Source: a virus. Taken from it: a stretch of DNA of 40,260 nt. The position numbers were made by a program, and so were the translations under genes. The notes under the pieces were generated by a model, which saw only the letters and a list, made by a program, of their open reading frames with translations, made no database searches and was not told the DNA's origin. Positions 21,754-29,526 of the stretch are shown in pieces (position 1 is the stretch's first letter; each line of letters opens with the position of its first letter). The stretch is taken from IMG/VR virus record IMGVR_UViG_3300037367_000030, positions 1-40,260 of that record. The stretch is one strand, 5' to 3'.

Positions 21754-21835
21754 TGGGCCTCCAAAGAACGGAGGAGACCCTACGCGGCGAGCGGTCCCGG
21801 TTCAGATACTTCGTCTGGCGAGGTGTGGGTTTCAT
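21746..21835 (-). CDS. Tiny basic protein (29 aa)
   Basis: MKPTPRQTKYLNRDRSPRRV then SSVLWRPSE. AAGGA before the ATG and ATGA overlap with the previous stop support it. No known function. Confidence 0.45.
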   Translation of the reverse strand: MKPTPRQTKYLNRDRSPRRVSSVLWRPSE

Positions 21836-22008
21836 GGGCAGTCCTTTCGATACGGCCGCAGGTGCAGCCGTCTCAGTTGCTTCCAGTAGGGCCTCGGCGG
21901 AGTCGTCATGCCATCGCCGTGGGTCAGCAGGTACTCGCGGCCACACGGGCAGCGGTAGCGCGCCCACAGCGGCGTGAGCGAGTACGAAGGTTTGTCGCAG
22001 CCGCCCAT
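21832..22008 (-). CDS. Small Cys-containing protein, unknown
   Basis: 58 residues: MGGCDKPSYSLTPLWARYRC, PCGREYLLTHGDGMTT, then WKQLRRLHLRPYRKDCP. The CxCG pair and other Cys may bind zinc. It starts at TAATG with the upstream stop and is coupled to the tiny gene that follows. Confidence 0.58.
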   Translation of the reverse strand: MGGCDKPSYSLTPLWARYRCPCGREYLLTHGDGMTTPPRPYWKQLRRLHLRPYRKDCP

Positions 22009-22361
22009 TACGACGCCCTCAGCAGTTCACGCGGCGGTCGAGCTGGCCCGTCAGGGAAGTGACACCCACCGCGCCGCCCGGTCACGCAATCTGACGCCCA
22101 GCGGCCCTTGACGTGGTCGGGGCCGAGCGGATCCGCGGCGTTGGCGGTAGCCCAGCAGGACCAGCACGGATGCCGATCGCCCTTCTTCGCAAGGAATAGG
22201 GCTTGCCAAACGGCGGCCGGGGGCGCGTGACGACGCTCGGGCGAGTGCATGTGCCCGTCGCGGTCCATCCACATGCCCTCCATCGGGTAGCCGGCCTCGG
22301 TGATGCCGACGTTGAAGCGGGCTACGAAGACGGCATTGCGGTGGCGATCCTCGGGCGTCAT
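22008..22361 (-). CDS. Hypothetical protein
   Basis: 117 residues from the ATG at 22361 (ATGA overlap). MTPEDRHRNAVFVARFNVGI, then MEGMWMDRDGHMHSPERRHA and KGDRHPCWSCWATANAADPL, with a CxxC and a later CVTGRRGGC. An ATG nine codons earlier is possible but lies inside the upstream gene. Function unknown. Confidence 0.62.
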   Translation of the reverse strand: MTPEDRHRNAVFVARFNVGITEAGYPMEGMWMDRDGHMHSPERRHAPPAAVWQALFLAKKGDRHPCWSCWATANAADPLGPDHVKGRWASDCVTGRRGGCHFPDGPARPPRELLRAS

Positions 22362-22570
22362 TGTTCGGCCGCCGTCGTTTGCTTCCATTCGGCCCGGCGC
22401 AGGTCACGCTGTAGCTGTCGGATAGCTCGCCTCGCCCGTCGTTGCGCCTTGCGGTGGCTGTCGGCCGTACCGCTGGCCTTGCCGCCCTCGCACTCAACGG
22501 TCCAGTCGTGCCAGTAACAGGGGCCGCCGACCGAGCACGGGCCTGGGCGCGCGGTGATTTTGATCTTCAC
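22358..22570 (-). CDS. Hypothetical basic protein
   Basis: 70 residues from a GTG at 22570 that overlaps the previous stop (GTGA). VKIKITARPGPCSVGGPCYW, HDWTVECEGGKASGTADSHR, then a basic helix KAQRRARRAIRQLQRDLRRA. It may bind nucleic acid. The same kind of junction with the upstream gene recurs at 24309. Confidence 0.6.
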   Translation of the reverse strand: MKIKITARPGPCSVGGPCYWHDWTVECEGGKASGTADSHRKAQRRARRAIRQLQRDLRRAEWKQTTAAEQ

Positions 22571-22836
22571 AGCCACACCTCGCGTCCGTTCGGCACACCC
22601 TCGGCCGTCGTCGTCGCCCGGTAGCCCGCGCACAGGTCGCAGCTCGCGCACCACTCGCCCTTGCCGCGCCTGTCCGCCAGCCAGAAATCGGGGTGGTAGC
22701 TCCCGTGGTTCTCGGCGAAGGTCGCGACGGCGGCCTCTATCTCCCGCAGCCGCAGGATCTCGGCGCGGCTCTCACGCACAAGGTCGACGAGTTCGGCGTT
22801 CTCGCGCACCAGGCGCTCGGCGAGTTGGATGTTCAC
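22567..22836 (-). CDS. Hypothetical coiled-coil/zinc protein
   Basis: 89 residues. A coiled-coil N-terminus (QLAERLVRENAELVDLVRES, then EILRLREIEAAVATFAENHG) is followed by WCASCDLCAGYRATTTAEGV and PNGREVWL. The end is nearly the same as that of the gene at 24309 (VPNEREVWL), and a 31-bp DNA repeat covers both gene ends. The two proteins share a C-terminal module. Confidence 0.62.
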   Translation of the reverse strand: MNIQLAERLVRENAELVDLVRESRAEILRLREIEAAVATFAENHGSYHPDFWLADRRGKGEWCASCDLCAGYRATTTAEGVPNGREVWL

Positions 22837-23132
22837 GACTTCCCCTCATACGCGGCCCGCGCCACGCCCGAGATCGCCAGCAACCGGTCCCGGTTCTCGT
22901 CGCCCAACACCTGGCGGTTGATCCGGTGCGCGACCCATGACGTGGTGGAGTCGACTTCGACGAGCCAGTCGCGCGAGACGGGGATTTGGTCGACCGGCCA
23001 GTCGGCGCCATTTAGTGCCGCCTCCGCCAGCTCGCGGAACGTCGGAACCGTGCCATCGTCGGCGCACGCCCGGACCAGCGCGACTATGGCGAGTTCGGCG
23101 CGGCCGACCACCCCTGCGAGAATCTCGCTCAC
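22833..23132 (-). CDS. Hypothetical protein
   Basis: 99 residues from a GTG at 23132 overlapping the upstream stop. SEILAGVVGRAELAIVALVR, TFRELAEAALNGADWPVDQI, DWLVEVDSTTSWVAHRINRQ, then VLGDENRDRLLAISGVARAA. Composition is that of a normal helical protein. No family recognised. Confidence 0.62.
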   Translation of the reverse strand: MSEILAGVVGRAELAIVALVRACADDGTVPTFRELAEAALNGADWPVDQIPVSRDWLVEVDSTTSWVAHRINRQVLGDENRDRLLAISGVARAAYEGKS

Positions 23133-23803
23133 GGTGCTTCCCGGTTAGTGGTGTGCGCGGTGAGGTAGGACTTGAGCGTGTCTGCTTGCCATTCGCGTTC
23201 CGCATCCGCAGCCCACGCCGCAGCCCACGCCGCAGCCCTCGCCGCATCCCCCTCCGCAGCCCCCGCCGCAGCCCCCGCCGCAGCCCACGCCGCAGCCCTC
23301 GCCGCAGCCCTCGCCGCAGCCCACGCCGCAGCCCCCGCCGCAGCCCTCGCCGCATCCCTCGCCGCATCCCTCGCCGCATCGTCGATCTTGCCGTTGGCAA
23401 AATCTCTGGCCGCTTGGATAGCCTGCGCTGGTCTTTGGTCGTCAGGTAGAACCTTGTAGAAGATCGGTAGGACGTGCTCGGCGCAGTCGGCCGCGAACAG
23501 ACGCAGGTCGCGCTCGGAGAGGTGGAGCTGGCGAATCAGCCGTGCTTGAGCGAAGGCTGTCTTGCCCGAGCCATCCGAATGCGCCGCGCCCTTACCTTCG
23601 GCGAGGTAGATGGTGCAGTCGTGCCGCAACCACTCAGCGAGTGAGTACAACTCGACCAGGTGATATCCACGCTCGCAGCACTTGACCTTACCTATCTGGT
23701 CCATCCATTTGCCGGGACGCTTGCCCGTGGGCGTGTGCCAGGTTCCTTTGCCGCCGTGGATCGACTCGGCGTTGGGTCCAAGGACCTTGTAGAACTCGCT
23801 CAC
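23129..23803 (-). CDS. Hypothetical protein with a long (AAxA)n alanine repeat
   Basis: 224 residues from a GTG at 23803. The N-terminal 135 residues are a globular domain (MSEFYKVLGPNAESIHGGKG, WMDQIGKVKCCERGYHLVEL, IYLAEGKGAAHSDGSGKTAF). Phage proteins with this kind of domain are known but without assigned function. Residues about 140-200 are a four-residue repeat, AARA/AAWA/AAGA, encoded by a 12-bp tandem DNA repeat, which would make one long amphipathic or rod-like helix. It ends HTTNREAP, nearly the same as the next gene upstream. Confidence 0.7.
   Translation of the reverse strand: MSEFYKVLGPNAESIHGGKGTWHTPTGKRPGKWMDQIGKVKCCERGYHLVELYSLAEWLRHDCTIYLAEGKGAAHSDGSGKTAFAQARLIRQLHLSERDLRLFAADCAEHVLPIFYKVLPDDQRPAQAIQAARDFANGKIDDAARDAARDAARAAAGAAAWAAARAAARAAAWAAAGAAAGAAEGDAARAAAWAAAWAADAEREWQADTLKSYLTAHTTNREAP
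23211..23382. repeat. 12-bp tandem repeat coding for the alanine-rich helix
   Basis: About fourteen units of CGCCGCAGCCCW on the plus strand, with variants in one or two bases. Twelve bp is four codons, so gains and losses keep the frame. Confidence 0.9.
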
Positions 23804-24312
23804 GTTCCCTCCTCGTTCGGTGCTTCCCGGTTAGTGGTGGACGCGGGGGCGAGATTCTTAACTGCCTGATGGCGGTCCTCGTCTGTCGGCCCCCAACACG
23901 GCCCGTCGTAGCCCTCGGAACAACGGTGGATGCGGCGTGCCTCGGCGTCAATCGCCGCCCCAGACGGCCCCGGGACGATGCAGTTGCAAGCTGACCGACC
24001 ATTCGTGAGCACGAGGGCACACGCTGGATTGTGAGTTATTTTGCCCATCTGGTCGTGAAAATGGAACACCCATTTCGTGATGACGTTGGACGTGTAGGCG
24101 TTCGTGCCCGATGTCGGGTACACGGTCGCCCACGGCACGCCGTAGCTCAGCTCTCGGCGGTTGCAGATGAACGGGAAGGGCGTCAGCCGCCAATACCACG
24201 CACAGCGCGCGTGGCCCGGCACGGTGCCAACCATCCCGAATCCGAGCCGCCGATGGGCGAACTCGTCTATGGCGTCACCGACGCGCCAACGCAACCCTCG
24301 GCGCTCGTTCAC
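23800..24312 (-). CDS. Hypothetical protein
   Basis: 170 residues from a GTG at 24312 overlapping the previous stop. VNERRGLRWRVGDAIDEFAH, CAWYWRLTPFPFICNRRELS, then CALVLTNGRSACNCIVPGPS and CSEGYDGPCWGPTDEDRHQA. The Trp/Tyr/Cys content suggests a folded domain. It ends STTNREAPNEEGT; the TTNREAP string and 22 bp of DNA are shared with the gene at 23129. No family recognised. Confidence 0.62.
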   Translation of the reverse strand: MNERRGLRWRVGDAIDEFAHRRLGFGMVGTVPGHARCAWYWRLTPFPFICNRRELSYGVPWATVYPTSGTNAYTSNVITKWVFHFHDQMGKITHNPACALVLTNGRSACNCIVPGPSGAAIDAEARRIHRCSEGYDGPCWGPTDEDRHQAVKNLAPASTTNREAPNEEGT

Positions 24313-25061
24313 AGCCACACCTCGCGCTCATTCGGCACGTCGACCCCCACCCGCGTCGTGATCCCTTCACCGTCGAGCACGCAGCGGAACAGGAACCCGC
24401 ACGCGTCGCAGCGCCATATCTTGTCCGGCCCGCTCTCCTGGTCGATGCCCGAGGCGGAATGGTGCTCACAGTCGAAATCAGCCAGCGGACCCGTTTCCGG
24501 CCCCTGCTGGGACTCCGCGATGGGACGCGGCCCAGGGACTTCTCCTTCGGCGGGATCAGCGCCTACTCCCGGGGTGTGGAATTCTCGGTAGGCGGCGAGG
24601 GCGGTCACCACGTCGCCGAAAGCGGTAAGGGCCTTCTGTGCGGCATCGGTGCAGACCTGGCACGTACCGAACGCGTGACTCTTCGGGCCGAAGTGCTCAG
24701 GGCACTCGCCCGCGTCCATCGCATCTTCCGCCGCCGCAACCACGCGCTCCGCCGCCGCCAGGCGCTCCCGTAACACGATGTTGCCTGACTCGGCATCATT
24801 GGCATACCGCAGCATGTGCCGAGCGATGTGGATGACCTCCAACATGCGGGTACGACTCGGAGCCGGGGTCGACATACCGCCCGTTTCAGAGTTGCGATAG
24901 GGCGTGAGACGTGCGACCTCATCGTCCAGGCGAGCCATGATCGCTTCACGGTCAGGCGTCAACGGCGGCAACAGGTTGTCCACCCGCTCCCGCAACTCGG
25001 CGATGACCTCGTCCTTCTCCGCGTTCTCGGCGGTGAGACGGGCGATGAACTGGTGCATCAT
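24309..25061 (-). CDS. Hypothetical coiled-coil/zinc protein
   Basis: 250 residues from the ATG at 25061, which overlaps the upstream stop. Residues 1-60 form a coiled coil (LTAENAEKDEVIAELRERVD). The middle has VLRERLAAAERVVAAAEDAM and CPEHFGPKSHAFGTCQVCTD. The last 60 residues have DFDCEHHSASG and WRCDACGFLFRCVLDGEGIT, then VPNEREVWL, shared with the gene at 22567. It may be a DNA- or nucleotide-binding accessory protein; this is a guess from the zinc motifs only. Confidence 0.66.
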   Translation of the reverse strand: MMHQFIARLTAENAEKDEVIAELRERVDNLLPPLTPDREAIMARLDDEVARLTPYRNSETGGMSTPAPSRTRMLEVIHIARHMLRYANDAESGNIVLRERLAAAERVVAAAEDAMDAGECPEHFGPKSHAFGTCQVCTDAAQKALTAFGDVVTALAAYREFHTPGVGADPAEGEVPGPRPIAESQQGPETGPLADFDCEHHSASGIDQESGPDKIWRCDACGFLFRCVLDGEGITTRVGVDVPNEREVWL

Positions 25062-25336
25062 GCGGGGGCCTCGGGCACGTACCGCCGCCACACGCCCTTG
25101 TCGTCGCAATGGTGGTACGCGGTGGGGGCTGGGCCGTACATGGCGGAGTGATGCTGCGGGTCGAATAGCGGGAGGGCCGCGGCGAGGGCTGCGGCGGCAT
25201 CCTTTCGGCAGGCGCACCCGGTGGTATCAAGCGTCTCGCACGTGGGCCATAGCGCCGCGCACCCAGGCTCCCGAACGGCTATCTCACGCGCCGCCTTCTC
25301 GACCAGCTCTGCGGGGATCTCGGGGGCGTCAGCCAC
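25058..25336 (-). CDS. Hypothetical protein
   Basis: 92 residues from a GTG at 25336. VADAPEIPAELVEKAAREIA, CAALWPTCETLDTTGCACRK, then DAAAALAAALPLFDPQHHSA. A short helical protein with several Cys. The start overlaps the upstream stop by 8 bp (GTGGCTGA). No family recognised. Confidence 0.6.
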   Translation of the reverse strand: MADAPEIPAELVEKAAREIAVREPGCAALWPTCETLDTTGCACRKDAAAALAAALPLFDPQHHSAMYGPAPTAYHHCDDKGVWRRYVPEAPA

Positions 25337-25631
25337 GGTGCACCACCATGATCTCAACCAGCGGCGGCTCTGGCGCGCGGCGCAGCCCTTTGCACACCGC
25401 GAGCGAGGAGTCGTCGCACTCGGCCACGTCTCCGCAGACCTGACGGCACGCGCAGCGCTTGCTCACCCGGTCCAACTCCCCCTCCGTCATCTCGTCCTCA
25501 CCGAGATAGAGCACCTCGGCGATCCGATCCCGCAGCGCATTGATGCACGCGGTGGGCGACCATTCGTGCTCGGGGTCCTCGGGGCAATAGCGGTGGTACG
25601 GCATGGCGCACATGGAGCAGGGGTCTGTCAC
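25329..25631 (-). CDS. Small Cys-rich protein, unknown
   Basis: 100 residues from a GTG at 25631. PCSMCAMPYHRYCPEDPEHE gives a zinc site; then ALRDRIAEVLYLGEDEMTEG and SKRCACRQVCGDVAECDDSS. Many Cys and acidic residues. Coupled to the next gene. Function unknown. Confidence 0.62.
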   Translation of the reverse strand: MTDPCSMCAMPYHRYCPEDPEHEWSPTACINALRDRIAEVLYLGEDEMTEGELDRVSKRCACRQVCGDVAECDDSSLAVCKGLRRAPEPPLVEIMVVHRG

Positions 25632-25834
25632 GCGAGGTCCCTCGCGTCGATGAACTCATGGGCGTCCCGGTCCCGCATCACCTTGTGCAGCTCGATGCCG
25701 TCGAAGCGACGAGCGACCACCAGGGCGGCGTTCTGGAGCGACGTGGCGAGGACCGTCACGCTGATGTTCCTGCGCCAGTTGCGGCCCTCCTCGGGCGGCA
25801 GGGTGCCTTCTACGTGCCAGACGTGGGCGCTCAC
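25628..25834 (-). CDS. Small protein, unknown
   Basis: 68 residues from a GTG at 25834. SAHVWHVEGTLPPEEGRNWR, RNISVTVLATSLQNAALVVA, then RRFDGIELHKVMRDRDAHEF. A beta-beta-alpha arrangement like small regulatory or modulator proteins. Similar short proteins occur in actinophages, but I know no function. Confidence 0.62.
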   Translation of the reverse strand: MSAHVWHVEGTLPPEEGRNWRRNISVTVLATSLQNAALVVARRFDGIELHKVMRDRDAHEFIDARDLA

Positions 25835-26064
25835 GACCGCTTGTCCTCGTCCACGCGCTCAAGGGCGTCCCAGAACGCAGTGTCACCGTGCCCGCAGACA
25901 TACGTGATGCGGTGCGCCTCGGCCACCAGCGCCTCCAGGTCACGCATGTACCGCAGCACCAGTTCCTCCATCGCCACGTCATCGTCGTAGTGCGACGGCG
26001 CGCCTTGCATGAGGGAGTTGAGCCAGTTCGTGTAGTCGTCGTGGTCGTCCCAGACGGTGCTCAC
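25831..26064 (-). CDS. Small acidic protein, unknown
   Basis: 77 residues from a GTG at 26064, which overlaps the stop of the membrane protein gene. VSTVWDDHDDYTNWLNSLMQ, YDDDVAMEELVLRYMRDLEA, then LVAEAHRITYVCGHGDTAFW. Acidic and helical. An upstream GTG at 26085 would overlap the neighbour further and is less likely. Confidence 0.6.
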   Translation of the reverse strand: MSTVWDDHDDYTNWLNSLMQGAPSHYDDDVAMEELVLRYMRDLEALVAEAHRITYVCGHGDTAFWDALERVDEDKRS

Positions 26065-26201
26065 CGCACCCGCCCCGTCCCCCACCCGCGTCTCCGCTTC
26101 CGCCGACGCCGCATGAGCGCGGCGCTACCGTCCACCAGCAAGTACGCGCTGAGGCAGCAGAGGGCGAGGATGATGATGGCGTGGGCTTCGGGGATGGTCA
26201 T
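26061..26201 (-). CDS. Small membrane protein
   Basis: 46 residues. AHAIIILALCCLSAYLLVDG is a single membrane segment, followed by a strongly basic tail (RRRRKRRRG). By the positive-inside rule the tail would face the cytoplasm. The ATG overlaps the previous stop (ATGA). No lysis gene cassette surrounds it, so a holin role is not supported. Confidence 0.6.
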   Translation of the reverse strand: MTIPEAHAIIILALCCLSAYLLVDGSAALMRRRRKRRRGWGTGRVR

Positions 26202-26374
26202 CGGATCACCCCGAACTGCCGCGGCCACGCCATCGACTCAACGCCGTTGTCGAGCCGAACCGTGATCACACCCGACATCTCTTGCTTGTCGATCACCTCG
26301 CCGCTGTAGCCAACCCACGGGTGTGCGCCCCTGAGATACACGCGGTCGCCGATTGCAACCTTCACGGCGCCCAT
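26198..26374 (-). CDS. Small KOW/SH3-like protein
   Basis: 58 residues: MGAVKVAIGDRVYLRGAHPW, VGYSGEVIDKQEMSG, then VITVRLDNGVESMAWPRQFG. The IGDRV...GY.GEV....V.V.LDNG pattern is that of a KOW/SH3 barrel. It may bind RNA, DNA or protein. Coupled to neighbours on both sides. Confidence 0.62.
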   Translation of the reverse strand: MGAVKVAIGDRVYLRGAHPWVGYSGEVIDKQEMSGVITVRLDNGVESMAWPRQFGVIR

Positions 26375-26694
26375 CAGAACGGCTCCGCGTCATCGTCAAG
26401 GTCGTCACCGTCGCCTACGTCGCACGCGTCCAAAAACGCCGGGTCCAGCTCGGGCACCGAATGGGCCGCGGGCCACGCCCACGCGGCGACCTTCTCGGCC
26501 TCCTCCTGCGAGCACGGCCGGATGGCGAAGATGGCCTGGGGCGCGTAGTACTCGGTCAGCGGCTCGGCACCGGAGAAGTTGGCGCGGCTCGGGTGCTCGA
26601 TACGGAGCAGGGTGGCACCGCCGATCTGGGCGTCGGAGATGACGCCGGCGCGGGTGCGGCGGCCCATGATTTCGACGGTGGCGTAGAGGGTCAT
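26374..26694 (-). CDS. Conserved phage protein, unknown
   Basis: 106 residues. MTLYATVEIMGRRTRAGVIS, DAQIGGATLLRIEHPSRANF, then YYAPQAIFAIRPCSQEEAEK and an acidic tail (GDGDDLDDDAEPF). The N-terminal stretch is a recurring pattern in actinophage early regions. It directly follows recT (TGATG overlap), so it may be linked to recombination. The function is not known to me. Confidence 0.7.
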   Translation of the reverse strand: MTLYATVEIMGRRTRAGVISDAQIGGATLLRIEHPSRANFSGAEPLTEYYAPQAIFAIRPCSQEEAEKVAAWAWPAAHSVPELDPAFLDACDVGDGDDLDDDAEPF

Positions 26695-27557
26695 CAGACC
26701 GTCTCGGTGAGCGGTACGGACCCGTCCACGATCTCAGCGTCGGCGATTTCCCCCGTCTCCTGATCGGCATCCGGGACGACCTCACCGTCGATGTAGTCCA
26801 CCTGCTCGACCTCGATGCGGTCAGCCGTCACGCCGCGGCTCACGGTGCCATCCATGTCAAGCTGACGGGCGACCTCCGACGTCAGCGGCAGGTACGGCTG
26901 CATGACACGGATGCACGTCTTGCACGCCATCGCGTCGTAGTCGGTGACCCACGGGCCGTTCCCCGACGACTTCGACCGCTTGCGGTGGTCGTCCACGTCG
27001 GACTTGGACAGCACCACGAAGTAGGAGCCACCACCCTTGAACTGGGCCACGCCGTAGTAGGCGATGGTTGCGCCCCGATCCCCGTCCAGCGTCGGCGTGT
27101 GCTCCAACTTGGCGTTGAGGCCGTAGGAGAACTCGAAATGATCGTTCGCCTTGACGGCCCGGGCCTCAATGGAGAGCAGGCGGTCAGAGCGCCACGCCAG
27201 ATCGATGATGCCCTTGTACCCGATGATGAGTTGGGCCTTGTTGCCATACGGCACCAGATAGGCGTGGCCGAGAGGGCCCAGTTCCAACCCCAGCGACGAG
27301 GCGGTCATAAGGCCGCCCAGGATCGTGATGGGGTCGCACTTGGCCAGGGCCGGCGTCTGCTTGCATACCGTGATGGCTGCACGCACGAACGCCTCGGCGT
27401 TGCCCTTGAGATGGGTCGGGAGTGCCCGCTCTATCTCGCTCTGCTGCTGGCTGATCTGCATGGCCAGCGTCGGCTTGCGGGGCGCTCTGGCGGCCTCTAC
27501 GGCCGTCGAGGCCCGGTCTGCCAGTCCCTCGCGGGTTGAGTTGGTTGTTGTCGTCAT
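26694..27557 (-). CDS. recT: RecT-family single-strand annealing protein
   Basis: 287 residues. QISQQQSEIERALPTHLKGN, RAAITVCKQTPALAKCDPIT, ILGGLMTASSLGLELGPLGH, AYLVPYGNKAQLIIGYKGII is the RecT core, with the conserved AYLVPYG and IGYKG. It anneals single strands during recombination with the exonuclease encoded just upstream. The C-terminus is acidic (DADQETGEIADAEIVDGSV), as in many annealing proteins, and may bind host single-strand binding partners. Its start overlaps the exonuclease stop (ATGA). Confidence 0.93.
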   Translation of the reverse strand: MTTTTNSTREGLADRASTAVEAARAPRKPTLAMQISQQQSEIERALPTHLKGNAEAFVRAAITVCKQTPALAKCDPITILGGLMTASSLGLELGPLGHAYLVPYGNKAQLIIGYKGIIDLAWRSDRLLSIEARAVKANDHFEFSYGLNAKLEHTPTLDGDRGATIAYYGVAQFKGGGSYFVVLSKSDVDDHRKRSKSSGNGPWVTDYDAMACKTCIRVMQPYLPLTSEVARQLDMDGTVSRGVTADRIEVEQVDYIDGEVVPDADQETGEIADAEIVDGSVPLTETV

Positions 27558-28453
27558 GCTGCACTTCCGTTCTCGGAGAAGCGGAACGTCCGGTTCCCCG
27601 CCTTGTTCGTCTTGTAGGTAGCAACCTTGATGCCATCGAGAGTGAGTACCTGGGCGTCGTCGGCCGCAATCATGAGGATCTGACGCACCCGCTCGATCTC
27701 CTTCTCGGCGTCCTTCTTGCGGGCGTTGTTCACGTTGCGCGCCTCGATCAGTTCCTTGGCGTCGGCGGGCAGCTCGAGCTCCTTGCCCTCCTCCTCGGCC
27801 AGATAGATGGCACGGATGGCCTGCATGGCGTCGTCGGAGCCGTCAGGGTCGGGAGGATTGCCCGCCAGCACGTTGGCCCAGAACTCGGCCTCACGGTCGA
27901 TGAGCAGGTCGGCGACCTTTTGGTCCCAGCGCACGATGAAGTACCGCGGCTCTGAGCAGCCGAACATGACCGGGAACACGCACTCGCGACGGTCAGCCAC
28001 GATCATTAGGTGAATCGCCTGGAAGGAATACTGGTCGGGGATTCCATTTTCCCAGCGCTTCTCGTCCATCGAATGAGCCGTCTTGGCCTCAATGACCCGG
28101 GTCGGGGTCAGCCCGTCAGGGTTGGCCAGCATGTGCGGGTACTGGCGTGAGCGGATCATCAGATTCCGTTGCATCGGTCCGATGTCGTCCTGGCGCTCGG
28201 CGTGGTCGAGGATCACTGGCTCTAAGGCGAGCCGCCAGTCGTAGAAGTCACGCTTGGACTCGTCCTCGGGGTCGTACAGCCCGGCCTTCTCCGCGTGCAC
28301 GGCATAGCTGGACTTCCACGGGGACAACTCCATGACGGCCGCCGCGTCCGATGAGCCGAGGCCCTGGAGGCGAAGCGCCAGCCACTCGGGGCGCGGCAGC
28401 TTGGTCGTGTCCTCCGCGATGACCTCGTACGGGAGGGTGATGGTCGAGGTCAT
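27554..28453 (-). CDS. YqaJ-family phage exonuclease
   Basis: 299 residues. LPRPEWLALRLQGLGSSDAA is the family start motif (R..G.GSSD). Then ALEPVILDHAE gives the Glu ligand, and PHMLANPDGLTPTRVIEAKT holds the D-(10-15)-ExK nuclease motif. It degrades one strand of DNA ends to make single strands for RecT, whose gene follows with a 4-bp overlap. The C-terminal third is a charged helix (DAEKEIERVRQILMIAADDA). Confidence 0.92.
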   Translation of the reverse strand: MTSTITLPYEVIAEDTTKLPRPEWLALRLQGLGSSDAAAVMELSPWKSSYAVHAEKAGLYDPEDESKRDFYDWRLALEPVILDHAERQDDIGPMQRNLMIRSRQYPHMLANPDGLTPTRVIEAKTAHSMDEKRWENGIPDQYSFQAIHLMIVADRRECVFPVMFGCSEPRYFIVRWDQKVADLLIDREAEFWANVLAGNPPDPDGSDDAMQAIRAIYLAEEEGKELELPADAKELIEARNVNNARKKDAEKEIERVRQILMIAADDAQVLTLDGIKVATYKTNKAGNRTFRFSENGSAA

Positions 28454-28659
28454 GCCTTCGCCTCCTTCGCAGGTCCCCCGCCCAGCACGCTGTCAATGCA
28501 CGCGGCGCAGATGTGCTCGGGCTTGCTCTCGCTCGGCCGGATGAACCACCCGTCAGCCTCGGCCACCTTGCGCGCCTCGGTGAAGTTCGTCTCGGGGGGC
28601 GACTCGTTATCGCAGCCTGCGCGGTCGCAGGCGTATGAGCACTGCTGGATCTTGGTCAT
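28450..28659 (-). CDS. Small zinc-finger-like protein
   Basis: 69 residues from the ATG at 28659 (ATGA overlap). CSYACDRAGCDNESPPETNF, EARKVAEADGWFIRPSESKP, then HICAACIDSVLGG. Paired Cys at both ends suggest one zinc. Found upstream of the exonuclease gene; role unknown. Confidence 0.65.
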   Translation of the reverse strand: MTKIQQCSYACDRAGCDNESPPETNFTEARKVAEADGWFIRPSESKPEHICAACIDSVLGGGPAKEAKA

Positions 28660-29129
28660 CGTTCGGCCCTCCATTCCTCAAGCGCCTCGGGCGGGACAAT
28701 GGGCTTTCGCCCTTCGTGCTCACCACGGCTCTCGGCTTTCAGGCCGAGTCCATCAGCGCCCATCGTGAAGTACACGCCCTGCTGACTCAGGACGTCCTCC
28801 ATGTTGCGCGCAGCGAATCCCCACTCATAGTCATCACCCATATGGACGTCGACCGACTGGACTTCGCCGCTGTAGAGCTGCGAATAGGAGGTGAACTTGT
28901 CCTCTCCCTCACCGTTCCACTTCTTGGTCCACGTCGGCTCCCAGTCCATGAGCTTGTCGATCAGGTCGTCGTAAACGGCCTTCGCGAGCGGGCCGCGGTG
29001 GTCCATGCGCTCCTCGGGCTTGGGCCACTCCACGGGCAGGGCAACGGCCATCGTGATCGTGACCGGGACGAGCTGGTATTCCGTGCCGTCCTCGGCGGTG
29101 AACGTCTCGGTCGCTTGGGTGGCGCTCAT
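28656..29129 (-). CDS. Hypothetical protein of the recombination operon
   Basis: 157 residues. MSATQATETFTAEDGTEYQL, VPVTITMAVALPVEWPKPEE, AVYDDLIDKLMDWEPTWTKK, then VQSVDVHMGDDYEWGFAARN. Acidic, Trp-rich. It starts with ATGA-type overlap and stands two genes before the exonuclease, so it may be an accessory to it. No family recognised. Confidence 0.66.
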   Translation of the reverse strand: MSATQATETFTAEDGTEYQLVPVTITMAVALPVEWPKPEERMDHRGPLAKAVYDDLIDKLMDWEPTWTKKWNGEGEDKFTSYSQLYSGEVQSVDVHMGDDYEWGFAARNMEDVLSQQGVYFTMGADGLGLKAESRGEHEGRKPIVPPEALEEWRAER

Positions 29130-29509
29130 TGCGCCTCCCCCAGCAACCCCTCGACGTCGAACTCTTCGACCAGGCCCGGCACGGTCCGCTTGTTGGCGAG
29201 GGCCAACCGGGCACTCAGGGTGATGCCGTGGGAGCCGAAGCTACGCGTGACGGTGACGTTGTCGGGACCGTCCTTGCGTTCGTAGGGGGCGATGGCCCGG
29301 GCCACGGTGGCGACGAACTCTTTGGCATCCATCTCGGGGTTGGCACGGTGCCAGTCGTAGAGGTACAGGTGAATGCCTACGGTCGAGTCGGCGATGAGCG
29401 GGTGCGCTTCGACGAAGTCGATGAGCGCGCGGGCATCGGCGATCCATTTGGCGCGGGCTTCTTCGGGGGTTGGCTTGGCGGGTGTGTCCACTTCGGTTAG
29501 TGCTGTCAT
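29126..29509 (-). CDS. Hypothetical protein
   Basis: 127 residues from the ATG at 29509 (GAAGGAA upstream). AKWIADARALIDFVEAHPLI, ADSTVGIHLYLYDWHRANPE, FVATVARAIAPYERKDGPDN, then EFDVEGLLGEAQ. Actinophage proteins with this kind of DFL..HP.L......... layout occur in early regions, without known function. It is the first gene after the inserted HNH gene; a hairpin pair lies between them. Confidence 0.65.
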   Translation of the reverse strand: MTALTEVDTPAKPTPEEARAKWIADARALIDFVEAHPLIADSTVGIHLYLYDWHRANPEMDAKEFVATVARAIAPYERKDGPDNVTVTRSFGSHGITLSARLALANKRTVPGLVEEFDVEGLLGEAQ

Positions 29510-29526
29510 AGCTATGATTCCTTCAC

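Noticed and set aside
23211-23382. Plus-strand frames through the GC-rich repeat that look like alanine- or arginine-rich proteins
   Set aside because: They are complements of the alanine repeat on the minus strand; only that frame has a folded N-terminal domain and coupled neighbours.
26061-26201. Holin
   Set aside because: It has one membrane segment and a basic tail, but lies in the early operon without an endolysin neighbour.
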